Positions 1 to 11,639 of a DNA stretch of 64,000 nucleotides are shown one piece after another; within the stretch, counting starts at the first letter, position 1, and each line of letters begins with the position of its first letter. The notes under the pieces are model-generated. The model was not told where the DNA came from. It saw only the letters and a program-made list of their open reading frames with translations, and searched no databases. The position numbers were made by a program, and so were the translations under genes. This DNA comes from Dama dama. Taxonomy: Eukaryota > Chordata > Mammalia > Artiodactyla > Cervidae. The stretch is taken from NCBI RefSeq assembly GCF_033118175.1, contig NC_083695.1:31203607-31267606 (forward strand), in the 5' to 3' direction.

Positions 1-776
1 ACAGATCTCAGAAATCACCAGTGTTCTTTGCTGAGTGTCCAAAGCAGCATAAATTAGCAGTCCTCGCCCCCTCCTCAAGAAGAGGCCAGATTTGAAAATC
101 TCTCCCAAGCCCTAACATATTTCCTGGGGGGTCAGGGGCCTATGACCAAGCACCAAATGTCCCCAAAGCAGAAGCCTTTCCCCACTCTCACCCCAAACCA
201 GGGAGTAGAACTCAGTACCCCCTGAGAACTTTCAGGAAGCATCAGAAGTTCACTAAGGGCTGTTTCTGATTTCCTGGACAACCTCTGTATCAGATCCGTC
301 CCATTATCAAGCCTGGAGGGCTGAGTTTTGTTTTGAGTATTATGGACAGCAGGGAAATACAAGATCTGAGTCCAGCTGGGGTTGCTATAGGGAAGAGAGG
401 GGCGCATCCTGGTGGAAAGCCAGCCTTTGAAAAGGTGAGGACAGTGGCCATCTTGTGGGATCCGTTACAGTCAGTGCCCTGGGTCTCCATCACCATGGAT
501 TCAGCCAATCAAGGAAATCTCTAGGTTTTATAGTCCAAGCATAAACTGTGCAGGGAACTGGCTCTAATTTGGGGCCCAAAGGGACTCTAGCTCTGAAAAC
601 TTGATCCTGGGGCAGAGTGGTGCCAGGATGGTTCTGGCAGGCCCAGAAGTGCTGGCCGTTCTTCCCCAGCCCCTGCCCTGCTCCCTCCACTATCCCTTAC
701 TTGGGGGTGGTGAGGGGCAGACACCTCTGTCCAGCACCCTTCCTGGGTCCTGGGCTCTCCTAGTGTGGATAGCGGA

Positions 777-830
777 CTTCCTTCCTTCCTTCCTTCCTTC
801 CTTCCTTCCTTCCTTCCTTCCTTCCTTCCT
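777..830 (+). repeat. (CTTC)n microsatellite
   Basis: 54 nt of uninterrupted CTTC units, about 13.5 copies. Length polymorphism is likely. Confidence 0.97.
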
Positions 831-2772
831 GTGCCTTTGGGGCTAAGGCCTCTACCCCTGAATCGTGAGGACTGTGCGGAGAATGGACCTTTGGGACTTC
901 TCAGGACATTGACAATTTGTACACTGCAGGTTGACTTAATTTATTTATTTTGTGAAAGAGAAGAGACGGAAAAATATTTTATTATTTGCAGGGACTCAAA
1001 GCTGTACCCAAATCAAGAAAGACAACAGTAATAGAAGCTATTCACTTCATGTATACAAGGACACTCCAAGACAATTCAAAATACACCAGAGGACAAAGCT
1101 GAGAGCATGGGAGTCATGACAGCTGCAGGGTATTTTTTTAGCTTGGGTTTTTTCCAACAGTTGATCTGAAGATACGACAGTAAGACCCTTTCTGCATTAT
1201 TACCTTTGCCCACGTGTCTGAAATAAGACACAACTCACCTGAGTGTTGCCTGGGGCTCAGCAATGCTCTGGGAACCCTTGGGGTTTTAGGGAGGGCAGGG
1301 TGGGATGATTACTGACTTTATACTCCTTGGGACCTGGTTGGAGACCCACATGAGGTGTTACCAGCAGGGAGCTGGGTTAGGGAGAGTGGTCCAGCTGAGA
1401 GGCAGTGCCTCGTTTTCCAGCAAGGCCAGCCCTGGTTTGTTTTTCTGTTCCCGCTGTGCTCCCCCCTCACACCAGAGCCTTCCCCTCTGCAACACCCACC
1501 TGCCTGGAGACAGGGAGCATTGAGGCCTCACCTCTGCCCACCGCCAGCTACCCCAGAACAAGAGGCTCATTCAGCAAAGAGCGTTTACTCATTTTCTTCT
1601 TCTTCATGAAGACCTCTTTAGCCCATTCTATAAAAATAGCTCAGAACATTCCAGGCCTTGGTGAGACAGGGCAGTGTCCAGCACCCTCAAGGCGTCACCC
1701 CTGCTGCCCATTCCTGGCTTTTCCTCTGGACCTCATTTATAAATTTTGGAGTGGATTAGGACATGGGGAAAGGTCTATAGGAGCAGGATTTGGGAGGGGG
1801 CAGGATTCCTGAGTCCCGTGGAGAGGGAAGATGTGCAGATGTGCAGGGCTCAGTAGCATAGCTCCTGCAAGTTATCACCAAGTTATCACTAAGGTGGAGA
1901 GACACGAGTAAATTCTAGCCCTTTGTCTGTTTATGTGATGCACTCACTTGAAAATAAAAACAGAAAAACAAAATGTTTGTCTGCCAGCACCCTCAGCCTG
2001 GGAGCTGTGCCAGAGTCTGGTCTGATGGGACAGCTGCTGACCAAACCCTTAAGAGCAAAAGTCCCACCGAACCCATTACAATGACATCTTTCCACCTCTG
2101 CTCTCCAAATGAGCTCCAGGGAATCCGTGTCCCAGAAGATGTATGCTTAGCCAATCAGCAGCCGGGAGGTATAAGCATCCAATGCTCTGGTCCTAACCCT
2201 GAAGGTCTTTTCCAGCCCTGGGCCTGTGTTAATTGACTGTGGGGCCTGTCCCTTAAGAGGCCCTGGATTATGAAGAAGAGGGGCAGAAGACTGGATGGCT
2301 GTGTCCCTGAGGCAAGGAGGGGATGGGGGGAACAGATGCCTGCAGAGGATGCTCCTTTAAATTTGTGTGGACTGATGAGATCCTAGAAGTGGGTCTTGTC
2401 AGTCTGCTCACATTTAAAGAAGGCACATCCTCTGAGATCCAAAGTTGATGAGTTTGCCTGGGAAGATTGCTAGGACATGGTCCAGTTAGAAAGGGAGGGA
2501 GGAGGCCCAGGGTTTCCTGAATGCAGCCACGTGGCCTTTCAACTACCATGGTTTCAGGAAGAGTGGAAGCTGCTCTTTACCTCAAAAGGATGAAGCAGAA
2601 TTAGCAACTGCAGATGTCTTAAGAACTTCAAGATCCTAGGGTCTTGTCACTTTTGTCATTCCATACTGTGCATGGGGGACTAATTAGTTATGTGTTTCCA
2701 AGATTACATGGTGCCGTCTTCAGGGCCTAGCCCATATTGTGGACCAGGTATTTTATTTGTATTTATTTGTCA

Positions 2773-2778
2773 AATAAA
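2773..2778 (+). terminator. Candidate poly(A) signal
   Basis: AATAAA within ATTTGTCAAATAAAATGACC, followed by T-rich sequence. It would be the end of the hypothetical 3'UTR at 1-2800. AATAAA is common in A/T-rich DNA, so this is weak. Confidence 0.22.
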
Positions 2779-3239
2779 ATGACCTATGTATCTTGCTTCT
2801 TCTAACATTGGGCTTGAACAGGGCACCCCCTAAAGTCTCCATTTCATCTGTACTTTCTAGACCAAATCTGCCTGATTCCCCTGCTCCCTCCTGGATCCTG
2901 CAAACTCTTTTTGCCAAGACCTTGGCCTTATGTCGTATTTCATGGCCACGTAGTACAGGATACCCCTTTCCTGGCCATAGGTGGCCTGGTATGTACATAT
3001 GTGTCCACACGTCTGTATGTGTAGCATGTAGCTCAGCCTGCTTGGCCATGTTGCTCCCAGCTCCCTTGCCATCAATGTCCTTGCCATCAATGTTCTTGCC
3101 GTGGCTACAATCTCCTGAAAATACAGGGGTTGCCTTCAGAAAGCTGGTGGCTACTGCCAGTCGGGATCTGCTTTGCAGAACAGAATGTGAATTATTTAAT
3201 TAAAAATGAAAACACGCAACAAGCAGAATCTGAAGTGTG

Positions 3240-3355
3240 TCTCTGTCATCTTTGTATTTATTCTCAGCAGCAATTAGGTTGTAAAAATTAACAGAAAAAC
3301 TTATATGTCAATTATATCTCAATAAAGCGGGGTTGGGGGAAATTAAAAAAAAAAT
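3240..3355 (+). mobile_element. Old L1 3'-end remnant
   Basis: Contains TCAATTATATCTCAATAAAG followed by an A-tail, typical of ancient L1 3' ends. Upstream part unclear. Confidence 0.4.
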
Positions 3356-3689
3356 TAGCAGCCGTAGGAAAGGGGTAGCTTCCAGCATGAAGCAAGTCAC
3401 AGAAACTGCTCCCTGTTCCTGAGAGCGGAAAGGCACAAGGAAAGTAGGGATACGTGCAGGGGCTGTGGCGAATGTTCTTTATGTTACCAGAATAGCAGAG
3501 CTGGTAATAACAGTTTGGAGTTGGCTGCAAGGACAACGTCTGAGAGAGAAACACCCAGGTATTCTCAAACAGGGACATTAGTTAGAGGCCAGGGGACCTG
3601 GTGACAAGTCCCAGCTTGGCCACTTTCTAGTCCTGTGATTTTGGACCCCAGTTGCCTTTACAATGAAAGGTGTAATTAGTAGTTGATAA

Positions 3690-3920
3690 CCATTGTTCCA
3701 AAAATACCCCTTTAGGGATGGACTCAAGTCAGCTCTAAGGGCAGGCAGTGCTTTCCCACTTGCAGCAGCTGTGCATTCATTTGGCCTTCAAATAAATTTC
3801 AAGAATCACCTGAGATTGCTAGAAACCCTTGCAGCTAAGAAATGCAGTGCAATTACATGCTGTATCAGTCATAGCAACTTAGTGCAAATTAAATTTCCGC
3901 ACTTTTGTTTCCTAACAGCC
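3690..3920. promoter_or_regulatory. Candidate conserved non-coding block
   Basis: Repeat-free, with closely packed motifs: CAGCTG and CACCTG E-boxes, TTGCAGCTAAG, a GTGCAATTACATGC stretch and an octamer-like TGCAAATTAAAT. Inference from composition only; no alignment available. Confidence 0.25.
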
Positions 3921-5760
3921 ACCTGGAGGGAACAGTTGTTTCCCCAGGAAGAAGGGAGAAGGTTCACTTTAGAATCCGAGAAGACAGAGCCTGTGGAGCT
4001 TTGTGGGTTTGGGGACACAGGAAAAGCGGGAATAGCAGCAGCCATGAAGAGGCAGAGAACAGCCGAAAACTGGGGACAGTAGTCCCTGGAGTGAGGGGGT
4101 GACAGAGTAAAGCATGATATGAAAACAGGAGACCTCTTCCCCCCAAATTCAAACCTGTATCTGTCATTTCACCCAGGCCAAGCTTTGGAAGCTCCAACCA
4201 CTCTCCTCCCAACCCTTAAAATACAGGAGGCAGCACAATGACACCCCGACCTGGGTAAAATCTTGGCCACCCAGCCCCCAGCCAGGTGCCACTGCTGTTT
4301 CCAATCTTCTGGCACTGGATATATTTAGTTTAATTTCTAGGCTGTGTTTCCTACCACAAATGGCCCCCTGGAGAAACAAATTGCCCTAATCATAGAGCTG
4401 AGAAGCCTGGAGACCTCCCCAGCCTCCCACTCTCTCAGCCACCAGCCTAGGCCAAGCCTCTTTCCACTCCCAGACCTCTGAGGGCTCCTGTATGTTCCTG
4501 TACTACACCCCAAGTTATCCACCCTGGGAAGGAGCCAAACACCCCATGGGGTCGTTGAGACAGCCAGTCAGCTGGCTCCATCCTAGCAGGCAGCTTGATC
4601 GCGCGCAGAGAGAGGCCTTGGGCTACGCACTTGCGCACAGAGCCCTGCTGGGTCCTGGAGTCCACAGCAGTGCCCCCAAGTCTTTTTGGAGGACCTGTGG
4701 CCACCTAACCTCTTGTAAGGAGGTACAGTTCACATTAGTGTATTAAAGGCTCTGGAAGCCCTGCTTTCCTCTGACTGATCCCATTTACCAGGATTCCCTC
4801 AAAACCAATTTTACGGGTGGAATTTTTATCATGTAAACTTTTATTTTTTTTTTTGTCCTGAATAAGATTTTCAAGACTTTGGCATTCTACAGAACAGTTT
4901 GTACTTACCAGAAACCTGCAAGGGTAAGTGTTAGGACTAAAAGCCATGGTTAAGCAGACAGTAAGGTGATAGGTGATGTAGCTACCTACTTCAAGGGAGA
5001 AAAAGCCCAGGGTTTCAGAGCCCCTTCCCGCTTTCCCATTCTCCTCACTGAGCCGCAGGCCAGGAGCTAGAGTCGGCCTTGGGGGTCACCAGGGGTCAGA
5101 ATTCACAGCTCCAAGGCATCCATGCTGCTGTCATGAAACCTGCGGTGGCTTGAAACCCTTGGTGTCCTCAAATCGACCCACTCCTACGGGGCCTCTGTGG
5201 CACTACCCAAAAAATGTAGTGACCCCCACGGAGAGTAGGGACCCTGGAGAGCCAGGCCAGGCATATACATCACAGGACACTATTGATCTGAGAAACTCGA
5301 GCTTGGGTAGTTCTTAAAGGAACCATTTCTAAAACATCTGGACAGAGGTTACCAACAGTAAACAGGTTCCCTGGAGATGCAGTCCCCTAGTAGCTAGTAA
5401 ACCCCTTGCTAAATGCTGCTGTGCAGTTTATTAGAAGAGCAAGCAAGCAGTAAAGACTGGAGAGGCTTGCCCAAGAAAATCAGAATGAGGGAGAGAAGGG
5501 AGGAAGGGAGGAAGGAAAGGAGAGTGATAACAAAGAAGAGACATTCTCGGAGATGCAGGGGAAGAAGACAGCCACGTTTCTGGAGAGGACTCCCATGAGA
5601 ATAGCCACAGCCACGATGCCCAAGCATTTAAGGGATGCCAGCGTCAGGCCAGGCCCAGTGCACACCTCACCCCACACACCACTGGCCATGGACCAAATCT
5701 ACCCTGTGGATGCATGGTCCATGCCTGGTCTGCTTTTGTTTATAACAACTGACCAACACT
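3921..5760. other. Intergenic, nothing recognised
   Basis: No interspersed repeat that I can name and no plausible gene. A purine-rich GGAA/GGGA tract lies at 5488-5522. Confidence 0.4.
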
Positions 5761-6119
5761 TAAAAATTAAGGGATTTAAAAGAGACACAGATGTACAGAA
5801 CAGACTTTTGGACTCTGTGGGAGAAGGTGAGGGTGGAATGTTTCGAGAGAACAGCATCGAAACATGTATATTATCTATGGTGAAACAGATCACCAGCCCA
5901 GGTGGGATGCATGAGGCAAGTGCTCGGGCCTGGTGCACTGGGAAGACCCAGAGGGATCGGGTAGAGAGGGAGGTGGGAGGGGGGATCGGGATGGGGAATA
6001 CGTGTAAATCTATTGCTGATTCATGTCAATGTATGACAAAAACTACTACAATATTGTAAAGCAATTAGCCTCCAACTAATAAAAAATAAATGAAAAAAAA
6101 AGTAAAAATTAAGGGATTT
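5761..6119 (+). mobile_element. 5'-truncated bovine L1 3' end with perfect TSD
   Basis: 325 bp of L1 3'UTR (from AGAGACACAGATGTACAGAA to an AATAAATGAAAAAAAAAG tail) flanked by identical 17-bp copies of TAAAAATTAAGGGATTT at 5761-5777 and 6103-6119. Its partner copy is at 29559-29891. The perfect duplication implies a fairly recent insertion. Confidence 0.93.
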
Positions 6120-7920
6120 TATATAAAAACCAGATTTCTGCTTCATCTTGAACATCAGGCCTCTTGCTTTGAGTCACACCAGAAGCTGATGCTGACAAAG
6201 GTTTGAGAGCAAATGGTTTATGTGGGAGCTACAGACAGCCCAGCAGGGGAAGAGGGGAGGAGACAGGCAGCAAAGGGTGCAGTGCTGAGCCAGCAGCCAC
6301 CTTGGACAACTGGAGCCGAATGCTTCCAGGAAATGCATAAAGCTCGAACCTTGGGATGACCCGAGCTGAGGGGTGAGGTGAAGACGCTGAGAGCATACCT
6401 ACATCAAAGACCCATCAGTCTTTGGCAAAAGGCCATTCCTGGGATGTATTAATTCACTTAGCACTTGCCCGGCTGGCAGAACAACATTCTGGAATTCTGG
6501 AAAAAGCTGTCAGGTCCAAAAGGAAAGGAAGATACAAGTGGTTGGAAGTTTTCAGAGCACAGTGCAAGTTTCCAAAGTAAGGTATGAGAGAGGGGAGAGG
6601 CCTGACAGCACCTGCTCCCTGGGGTGGTCAGTCACCCAGGGCTCTCATCCCGGCAGAACAGCGGGCTGCAACTGGGGAGAAGGGTGGGGCCCGGGCTCCC
6701 TCTAGTCTCTCCAATACGAGGCAGCACTGATCACAGCATCAACATTGACGCTTAACTTCCAACGGACACATCCTCTCTGTGAATCCATGTCCACCCAAAG
6801 GGAGAAAGCAACGGGCCAGGAAGCCCACAGTGTGATTCCATTCATTAGGACAGCACCCCAGGCCCTGGAGCATTTGAGTTTTCAAACCCCGCTTGAAGTC
6901 CTAGTGGAAGGCTGGGGTCTGTGTTGGCTTTCCCCGACAGGGCCCACTGAGGGGCCCTTAATGCTTAGACTTTGGGCATAATGTGGTTAGTTCTGGATAC
7001 CATGGACTCTGCCTAGGTCTGTCTGGCCAGAACACCATGGAACTTAACTTTCCCCTTCCCTTCACCATCTCTCCCCACACCCGCCTGAACTTCACCTGCC
7101 CACCCTTACCCCAAAACTCCTGCTGCCCACCTGAGCGGGAAGACAGAATATACAGTGAGGCGGGGTACAGGGGCTTTTCCCACACAGAGGGTGGACAGGG
7201 CCACGCAGCATCTGGTTCATACCAGTGCTGCCCTCCCTGGAAAGTTTTTCACCTCTTTCTGCTCTGATGCACATAGTAGGTGACACTCACTTGCAGGGCC
7301 TAACAGGCCTCTTGGGTGTGCTATTGTGATGCTCAGCATGGCAATCCTCAATGCCTGGATTCAAATGCCATCCCATTCTTGCCCACCCAGGAAAGTTCAA
7401 CAGAGTGACCAAGGAGACAGTGTGTAAAAAGGCTTGGAGGATGAAGAGGACTTGAAGGATTTGGGGATCAAGAAACAATTTGCTCTGGTTGAGGTGGTGA
7501 CAAGGCAGGAGGCTGGAGAGGAAAGCTAGGACCTGAGCATGAAGGAGCATCTAAGCCATGATAAGAAGAGATTGGACTTGATCCCAAGAACTATAGGGAG
7601 CTGCTGAATGATAGAGTGAAGCAACGTGGGCTTACCTGACCAATAATGTCCCATTTTACAGATGAGAAGAGAGAGACACAGAGAGCTGACATGACCAGCA
7701 GTGTCAGCATATGAATCTACATCCCTACTCCTTGAAGACCCTTCTGTCCCATCTTTTGCCTCAGTCTCCCACTTCCATCTGTTAGGATCCCACAGGCCAC
7801 GAAAATGCTGTGGAGACCCAGAACCAAAGGGTTCCCTTTGGGATCATACAGAACAAGCCTAACCTCTTCCCTATGTGGCAACTTTCCAAAGTCATCCTGA
7901 GTCTGCTCTTCTCCAGCAAG
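6120..7920. other. Intergenic, nothing recognised
   Basis: No clear repeat or gene in 1.8 kb apart from weak L2-like text near 7560-7640. Confidence 0.4.
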
Positions 7921-7924
7921 CTGT

Positions 7925-8060
7925 CCAAGCTGTGTGACCTTGGACAGTAAACTGCCCTCTCTGAGCCTCGGATTGCTCATGTATTAAAATAGGGATAGTA
8001 TCAATGTGAAGGATGCGTGTAGCATGTCTGGTTCATGGTAAGCCCTGAACAAACAGTTGC
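7925..8060 (+). mobile_element. MIR SINE remnant
   Basis: TGTGTGACCTTGGACAG, then CTCTGAGCCTCGGATTGCTC and a decayed 3' part match the MIR core and flank. Confidence 0.65.
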
Positions 8061-8158
8061 TGCTATTACTTGAAGACAGAGGTCCTTCACCCTATGTTCA
8101 CACTCTTTTGGATGCCTCCGTTAATCAATGAATCAACAAATATTTTGAAGGCTAATGT

Positions 8159-8357
8159 TTTTTTTTAGTTGCTAAGTCTTTTGGGGCCCCATGGACTATC
8201 ACCCTCTAGACTCTTCTGTCCATGGAATTCCCCAGGTAAGAATACTGATGTGGGTTGCTATTTCCTTCTCCAGGGTATCTTTCCAACCCAGGGGGTTGAA
8301 CCCAATCTCCTGCATTGTCAGGTGAATTCTTTACCGTTGAGTCATCAGGGAAGCCCT
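8159..8357 (-). mobile_element. Bov-tA SINE (antisense)
   Basis: Poly(T), then the BovA part (CCATGGACTATCACC, TTGCTATTTCCTTCTCCAGG) and the reverse complement of the tRNA-Glu head ending ATCAGGGAAGCCC. An ordinary member of the family. Confidence 0.9.
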
Positions 8358-9084
8358 TTTAAGGTTATAGGGAATCCTAAATACAACTCACAGTGGAACC
8401 TGGAACCACATAAAATAGGTCCCTCAGTATCTTCCCCAGCAGGACAAATCATAAAAAGCAGTGCTGAGCTTCTAGGAATGACCCTCAGATGGCCCACAGA
8501 GCAACTTTCAGAGTTTGGTTGAGTGAGTAGGGACTAATCTTCCCTTTCCTTTTGGAAGCTTTCATTAATCCACTTCTGTGTTTCAGGAGTCTCTTTCCTC
8601 TGACTCGATGTTGATTTCTTTAAGCAGTTCCCTTTCCAGGAAAAAACTGCCCTCTACCTTCTGTCTGTATGAGTAGAAAGGCTGACCCTTGAGAACCGAG
8701 AAGATTTGGGTTTAAGTCAATTCATTCAAAACATTTTCCAATGGGCAGCATTTCCTGGCCCCTGAGGGGTCTGGCTGGAATGGAAGTGTGTTCAGACTTG
8801 GTCTGAAACCTACCACTTCGAAGCAAGTCTTGCTTGGCTGGCAGCAGAGGAACAGCTGAGAAGACATGTGTTAAGACTTGCCCTTGGAAGTAGGAATCCA
8901 AGGAGCTCACAACAGGGAAATGCTCCTGACAACTTACTTCTTGATACATGCCCTTCATATTCTCTTTCACCGGTGGTTAGGTCTCAGTGAAAGCCTTCAC
9001 ATTGTGTCTCCTGACACAGCAAAATGGTGGGTGGATGAATGAGTGAATGGAGAGGAAGTTTAAGAGACAGTTGGAATAAACATT
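8358..9084. other. Intergenic, nothing recognised
   Basis: No gene or nameable repeat. Confidence 0.4.
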
Positions 9085-9130
9085 TTTTCCCAATTGTAGT
9101 AATACACACATGATCTAAAATTTACTGTTA

Positions 9131-9634
9131 AAGGTCGTGAGGAAGCAGTGCATGGATTGCGGCCGCCATTTCTTCTGCCTTCAATCTCTGGATATTTTGT
9201 CGAGCTTCCAACAGCGCTATGTTGGGACAGAGCATCCGGAGGTTCACAACCTCTGTGGTTCGTCGGAGCCACTATGAGGAGGGTCCAGGGAAGAATATAC
9301 CATTTTCAGTGGAAAACAAGTGGCGGTTACCAGCTATGATGACTTTGTTCTTTGGGTCTGGATTTGCTGCACCTTTCTTTATAGTAAGACACATGAGACA
9401 GATAGGAAGAGGAACATATTAAAAGGTGCAATCTCTTAAAAGGATCAAACCCTTGAACTCAGCATCCTAGATATGTTTGTAAATAAACTTAGGGCATAAA
9501 TCCTTAACGCCTCTTCTCTGAAATATGGAACATGATAGTTGAACACGTGCTTACATTTTATTTGGGTAATATTGCATTATTAGTTTCTTAATTAAATATG
9601 TATTTGATTTAGCTTGTTAAAAAAATAAATAAAA
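9131..9634 (+). pseudogene. COX7C: COX7C processed pseudogene (retrocopy)
   Basis: Intronless copy of the mRNA for cytochrome c oxidase subunit 7C, a small inner-membrane subunit of respiratory complex IV. It has a 5'UTR (9131-9218), a frame at 9219-9422, a 3'UTR and an A-rich tail (9620-9634). It is flanked by identical 15-bp duplications TAAAATTTACTGTTA at 9116-9130 and 9635-9649, proof of LINE-mediated insertion. Residues 1-58 keep the presequence (MLGQSIRRFTTSVVRR) and the mature start SHYEEGPGKN; Leu38 is replaced by Pro. After FFIVRH the normal five-residue end is lost and nine residues read from 3'UTR sequence (MRQIGRGTY) follow, giving 67 instead of 63 residues. That points to a small deletion across the stop codon. 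It sits inside an old L1. No promoter is evident, so it is probably not functional. Confidence 0.96.
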
Positions 9635-9672
9635 TAAAATTTACTGTTAGTGAAATTAGGACATTCATAATG

Positions 9673-9808
9673 TGTGACCTGGAGAAGGAATTGGCAATCC
9701 ACTCCAGCATTCTTGCCTGATGAATCCCATGGACTGAGGAGCCTGGTGGACTGGAGTCCACAGGGTCACAAAGACTCAGACGTGACTGAAGTGACTGGGC
9801 ACGCACAG
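9673..9808 (+). mobile_element. BovA-type SINE fragment
   Basis: GGAGAAGGAATTGGCAATCC through GGAGCCTGGTGGACTGGAGT to GACGTGACTGAAGTGACTG: the BovA part without the tRNA head. Inserted into the old L1. Confidence 0.88.
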
Positions 9809-10822
9809 TATGTAACCATCATCTAGAACATTTTCATCACCCTAAAAGGAAACCCCCATATGCCCTGCAACTGCAAATCTGCTTTCTGTCTCTACAGATG
9901 TGTCTATTCTGGACATTTCATATAAATGGAATCATACGATATGTGACCTGCTGCTTCTGGCTTCTTTCACTTAGCATAATGTTTTCAAAGTTCATCCATG
10001 TTGTAGGATGTATTAGAACTTCATTCCTTTTTAAGGCTAAATAATAGTCCATTGTGTGGATAAACCACAGTTTGTTTATGAATTTGTAAGTTGATGGATA
10101 CTTGGGTTGTTTCCATGTTTTGGCACCACTTTCATTTAATGAACATTGCCTGAGCTCCTACAATGACCCTAGCACTGTCCTGGGGACTCACTCATTATCT
10201 ATTATTGAATCCTCAGTACTACCCTCAACTGAAGTGGAAATGACTTCCCCATTTTAAAGATAAAGGAATGGAGTGTAAGCAAGATTTAAGGAATTTGCTG
10301 AGATAAAAAGTAGCAGAAGTAGTTCAGCCCAACAAACACTGGCTACGTGCTCACAGTCTGCAGCCCCCACACCAGGCCATAGGGCACAGAGTGAAGAGCA
10401 GAGTCCCTGTCTGTGTGATAACAGACATCCCATGTCAGACTTGCCAGGCAGACTCAGTATCACTTAATTCTATACTTTGCATTTCATTGGAAACTCAACA
10501 ACAATTCTGATATGACTTAATTTGTAATGATCTGTCCCAATAAATTCCCAATAAGGGAAAAATAAAACCTACCATCAGACCCAATGATTGTGTCAGTCCC
10601 TCCCTGCATATGACAGATGGCACTGTCCAATTTCAAGTGGTTTGGGCCTCACTGGTTCAAGTGTAAGTCACCAGCTCCTTTCTGACCTTGGCAATGCAAC
10701 GTCACTCAGTCTCTACCTGTGGCAACAGCTCCCTGAGCTTCATCAGTCTCCTCAGAGGCCTAAGACCTCCATTCACTCAAAATACCTCTCTCAAAACCCT
10801 CCAGATACTCACAACTGATCAG

Positions 10823-11077
10823 TAATCATAATGAGGAACTTCCCCAGTGGTCCAGTGGTTAAGACTCCATGTGTCCACTGCAGGGGGCATGGGTTTGAAC
10901 CCTGGTTGGGGAACTAAGATCTCATATGCCATCCACCATAGCCAAAAAAGAGAGAAGAAAACAGATTTGCAGTTGCTGTGTGTGTGGGGGCGGGGGGGGG
11001 GGGGTGGTGGTGGTGGTAAAGATGAATAATCTCATATATAAGGTCACAAACAGCAATTTAAAAAATAATCATAATGA
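10823..11077 (+). mobile_element. CHR-type tRNA-Glu SINE with TSD and extra 3' sequence
   Basis: SINE head GGAACTTCCCCAGTGGTCCA begins at 10835. Identical 12-bp TAATCATAATGA lies at 10823-10834 and 11066-11077. SINE similarity fades near 10960, so about 100 bp between it and the right duplication, including the G-rich tract, is not ordinary SINE. Confidence 0.8.
10986..11017 (+). repeat. G-run followed by (GGT)n
   Basis: G5-C-G13 followed by TGG repeats, about 32 nt. Quadruplex-forming composition. Confidence 0.9.
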
Positions 11078-11099
11078 TGATTTATTGAGTTTGGCACAT

Positions 11100-11290
11100 G
11101 CCCAGTACCTTCCAAGCATTATCTCCTTGGATGATCCTTCCATCCCTGTGAAATTGGCTCTTGATTTGATCATTTTACTCATTATCCCCTCATTTACTGG
11201 TAAGGAAACTAAGCCTTGGAGAGGCAGACCCTGGGGGGACCAGGTTGCAAACCCAGGTCTTTCTGCTCCAGACTGGACTTCAGGACAGCT
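11100..11290 (-). mobile_element. MIR remnant
   Basis: CCTTCCAAGCATTATCTCCT, CATTTACTGGTAAGGAAACT and TTGCAAACCCAGGTCTTTCT follow the antisense MIR pattern. Old and diverged. Confidence 0.5.
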
Positions 11291-11639
11291 GTGCCACATC
11301 ACTGTGGAAACCTGTGCGTGCTCAGGCCTTTGGCACCCTCAATCCTGTTCTTGGTGACAGGAGTATATAAAAGGCACCTGTCAGTCCAGTTGTCTGGGAT
11401 CTTAGGCAATCTCTGCAGATGTCATCTGCCTCTGTGATCAGCGCTCATAGGATCCTGGCCAAGAAAGAAGCAGTGGGACCAGAGATTCTCTTTAGGACTT
11501 GGCTTTCGGTGCCAGAAGAGTGGAGCTAAGACAGAAATATCACATGCAGAGCTGCTAGAGGAAATTCTCCTGTTGCCCTCCAGATACAGGCCCACAGTAA
11601 ACACAGGCATAAAGCTCAAACTCAGCAGACAGCCAAGAA

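Larger units (their letters stand above)
1..2800 (+). other. Repeat-poor block, possible 3'UTR of a neighbouring gene
   Basis: Apart from a CTTC array there is no SINE, LINE or LTR here, in contrast to the following 40 kb. There is no long reading frame. AATAAA occurs at 1953-1958 and 2773-2778, the latter followed by T- and GT-rich sequence. In human the gene on this side of SPOCK2 is CHST3, transcribed toward it and ending in a very long 3'UTR. Distance and lack of repeats fit, but no coding sequence confirms it. Confidence 0.28.
9085..10135 (-). mobile_element. Old L1 fragment split by two insertions
   Basis: Antisense L1 text is recognisable at 9085-9130, 9650-9672 and 9812-10135 (for instance TTCACTTAGCATAATGTTTTC and TTCATCCATGTTGTAGGATG). 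It is interrupted by the COX7C retrocopy and by a BovA SINE, so it predates both. Confidence 0.7.
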
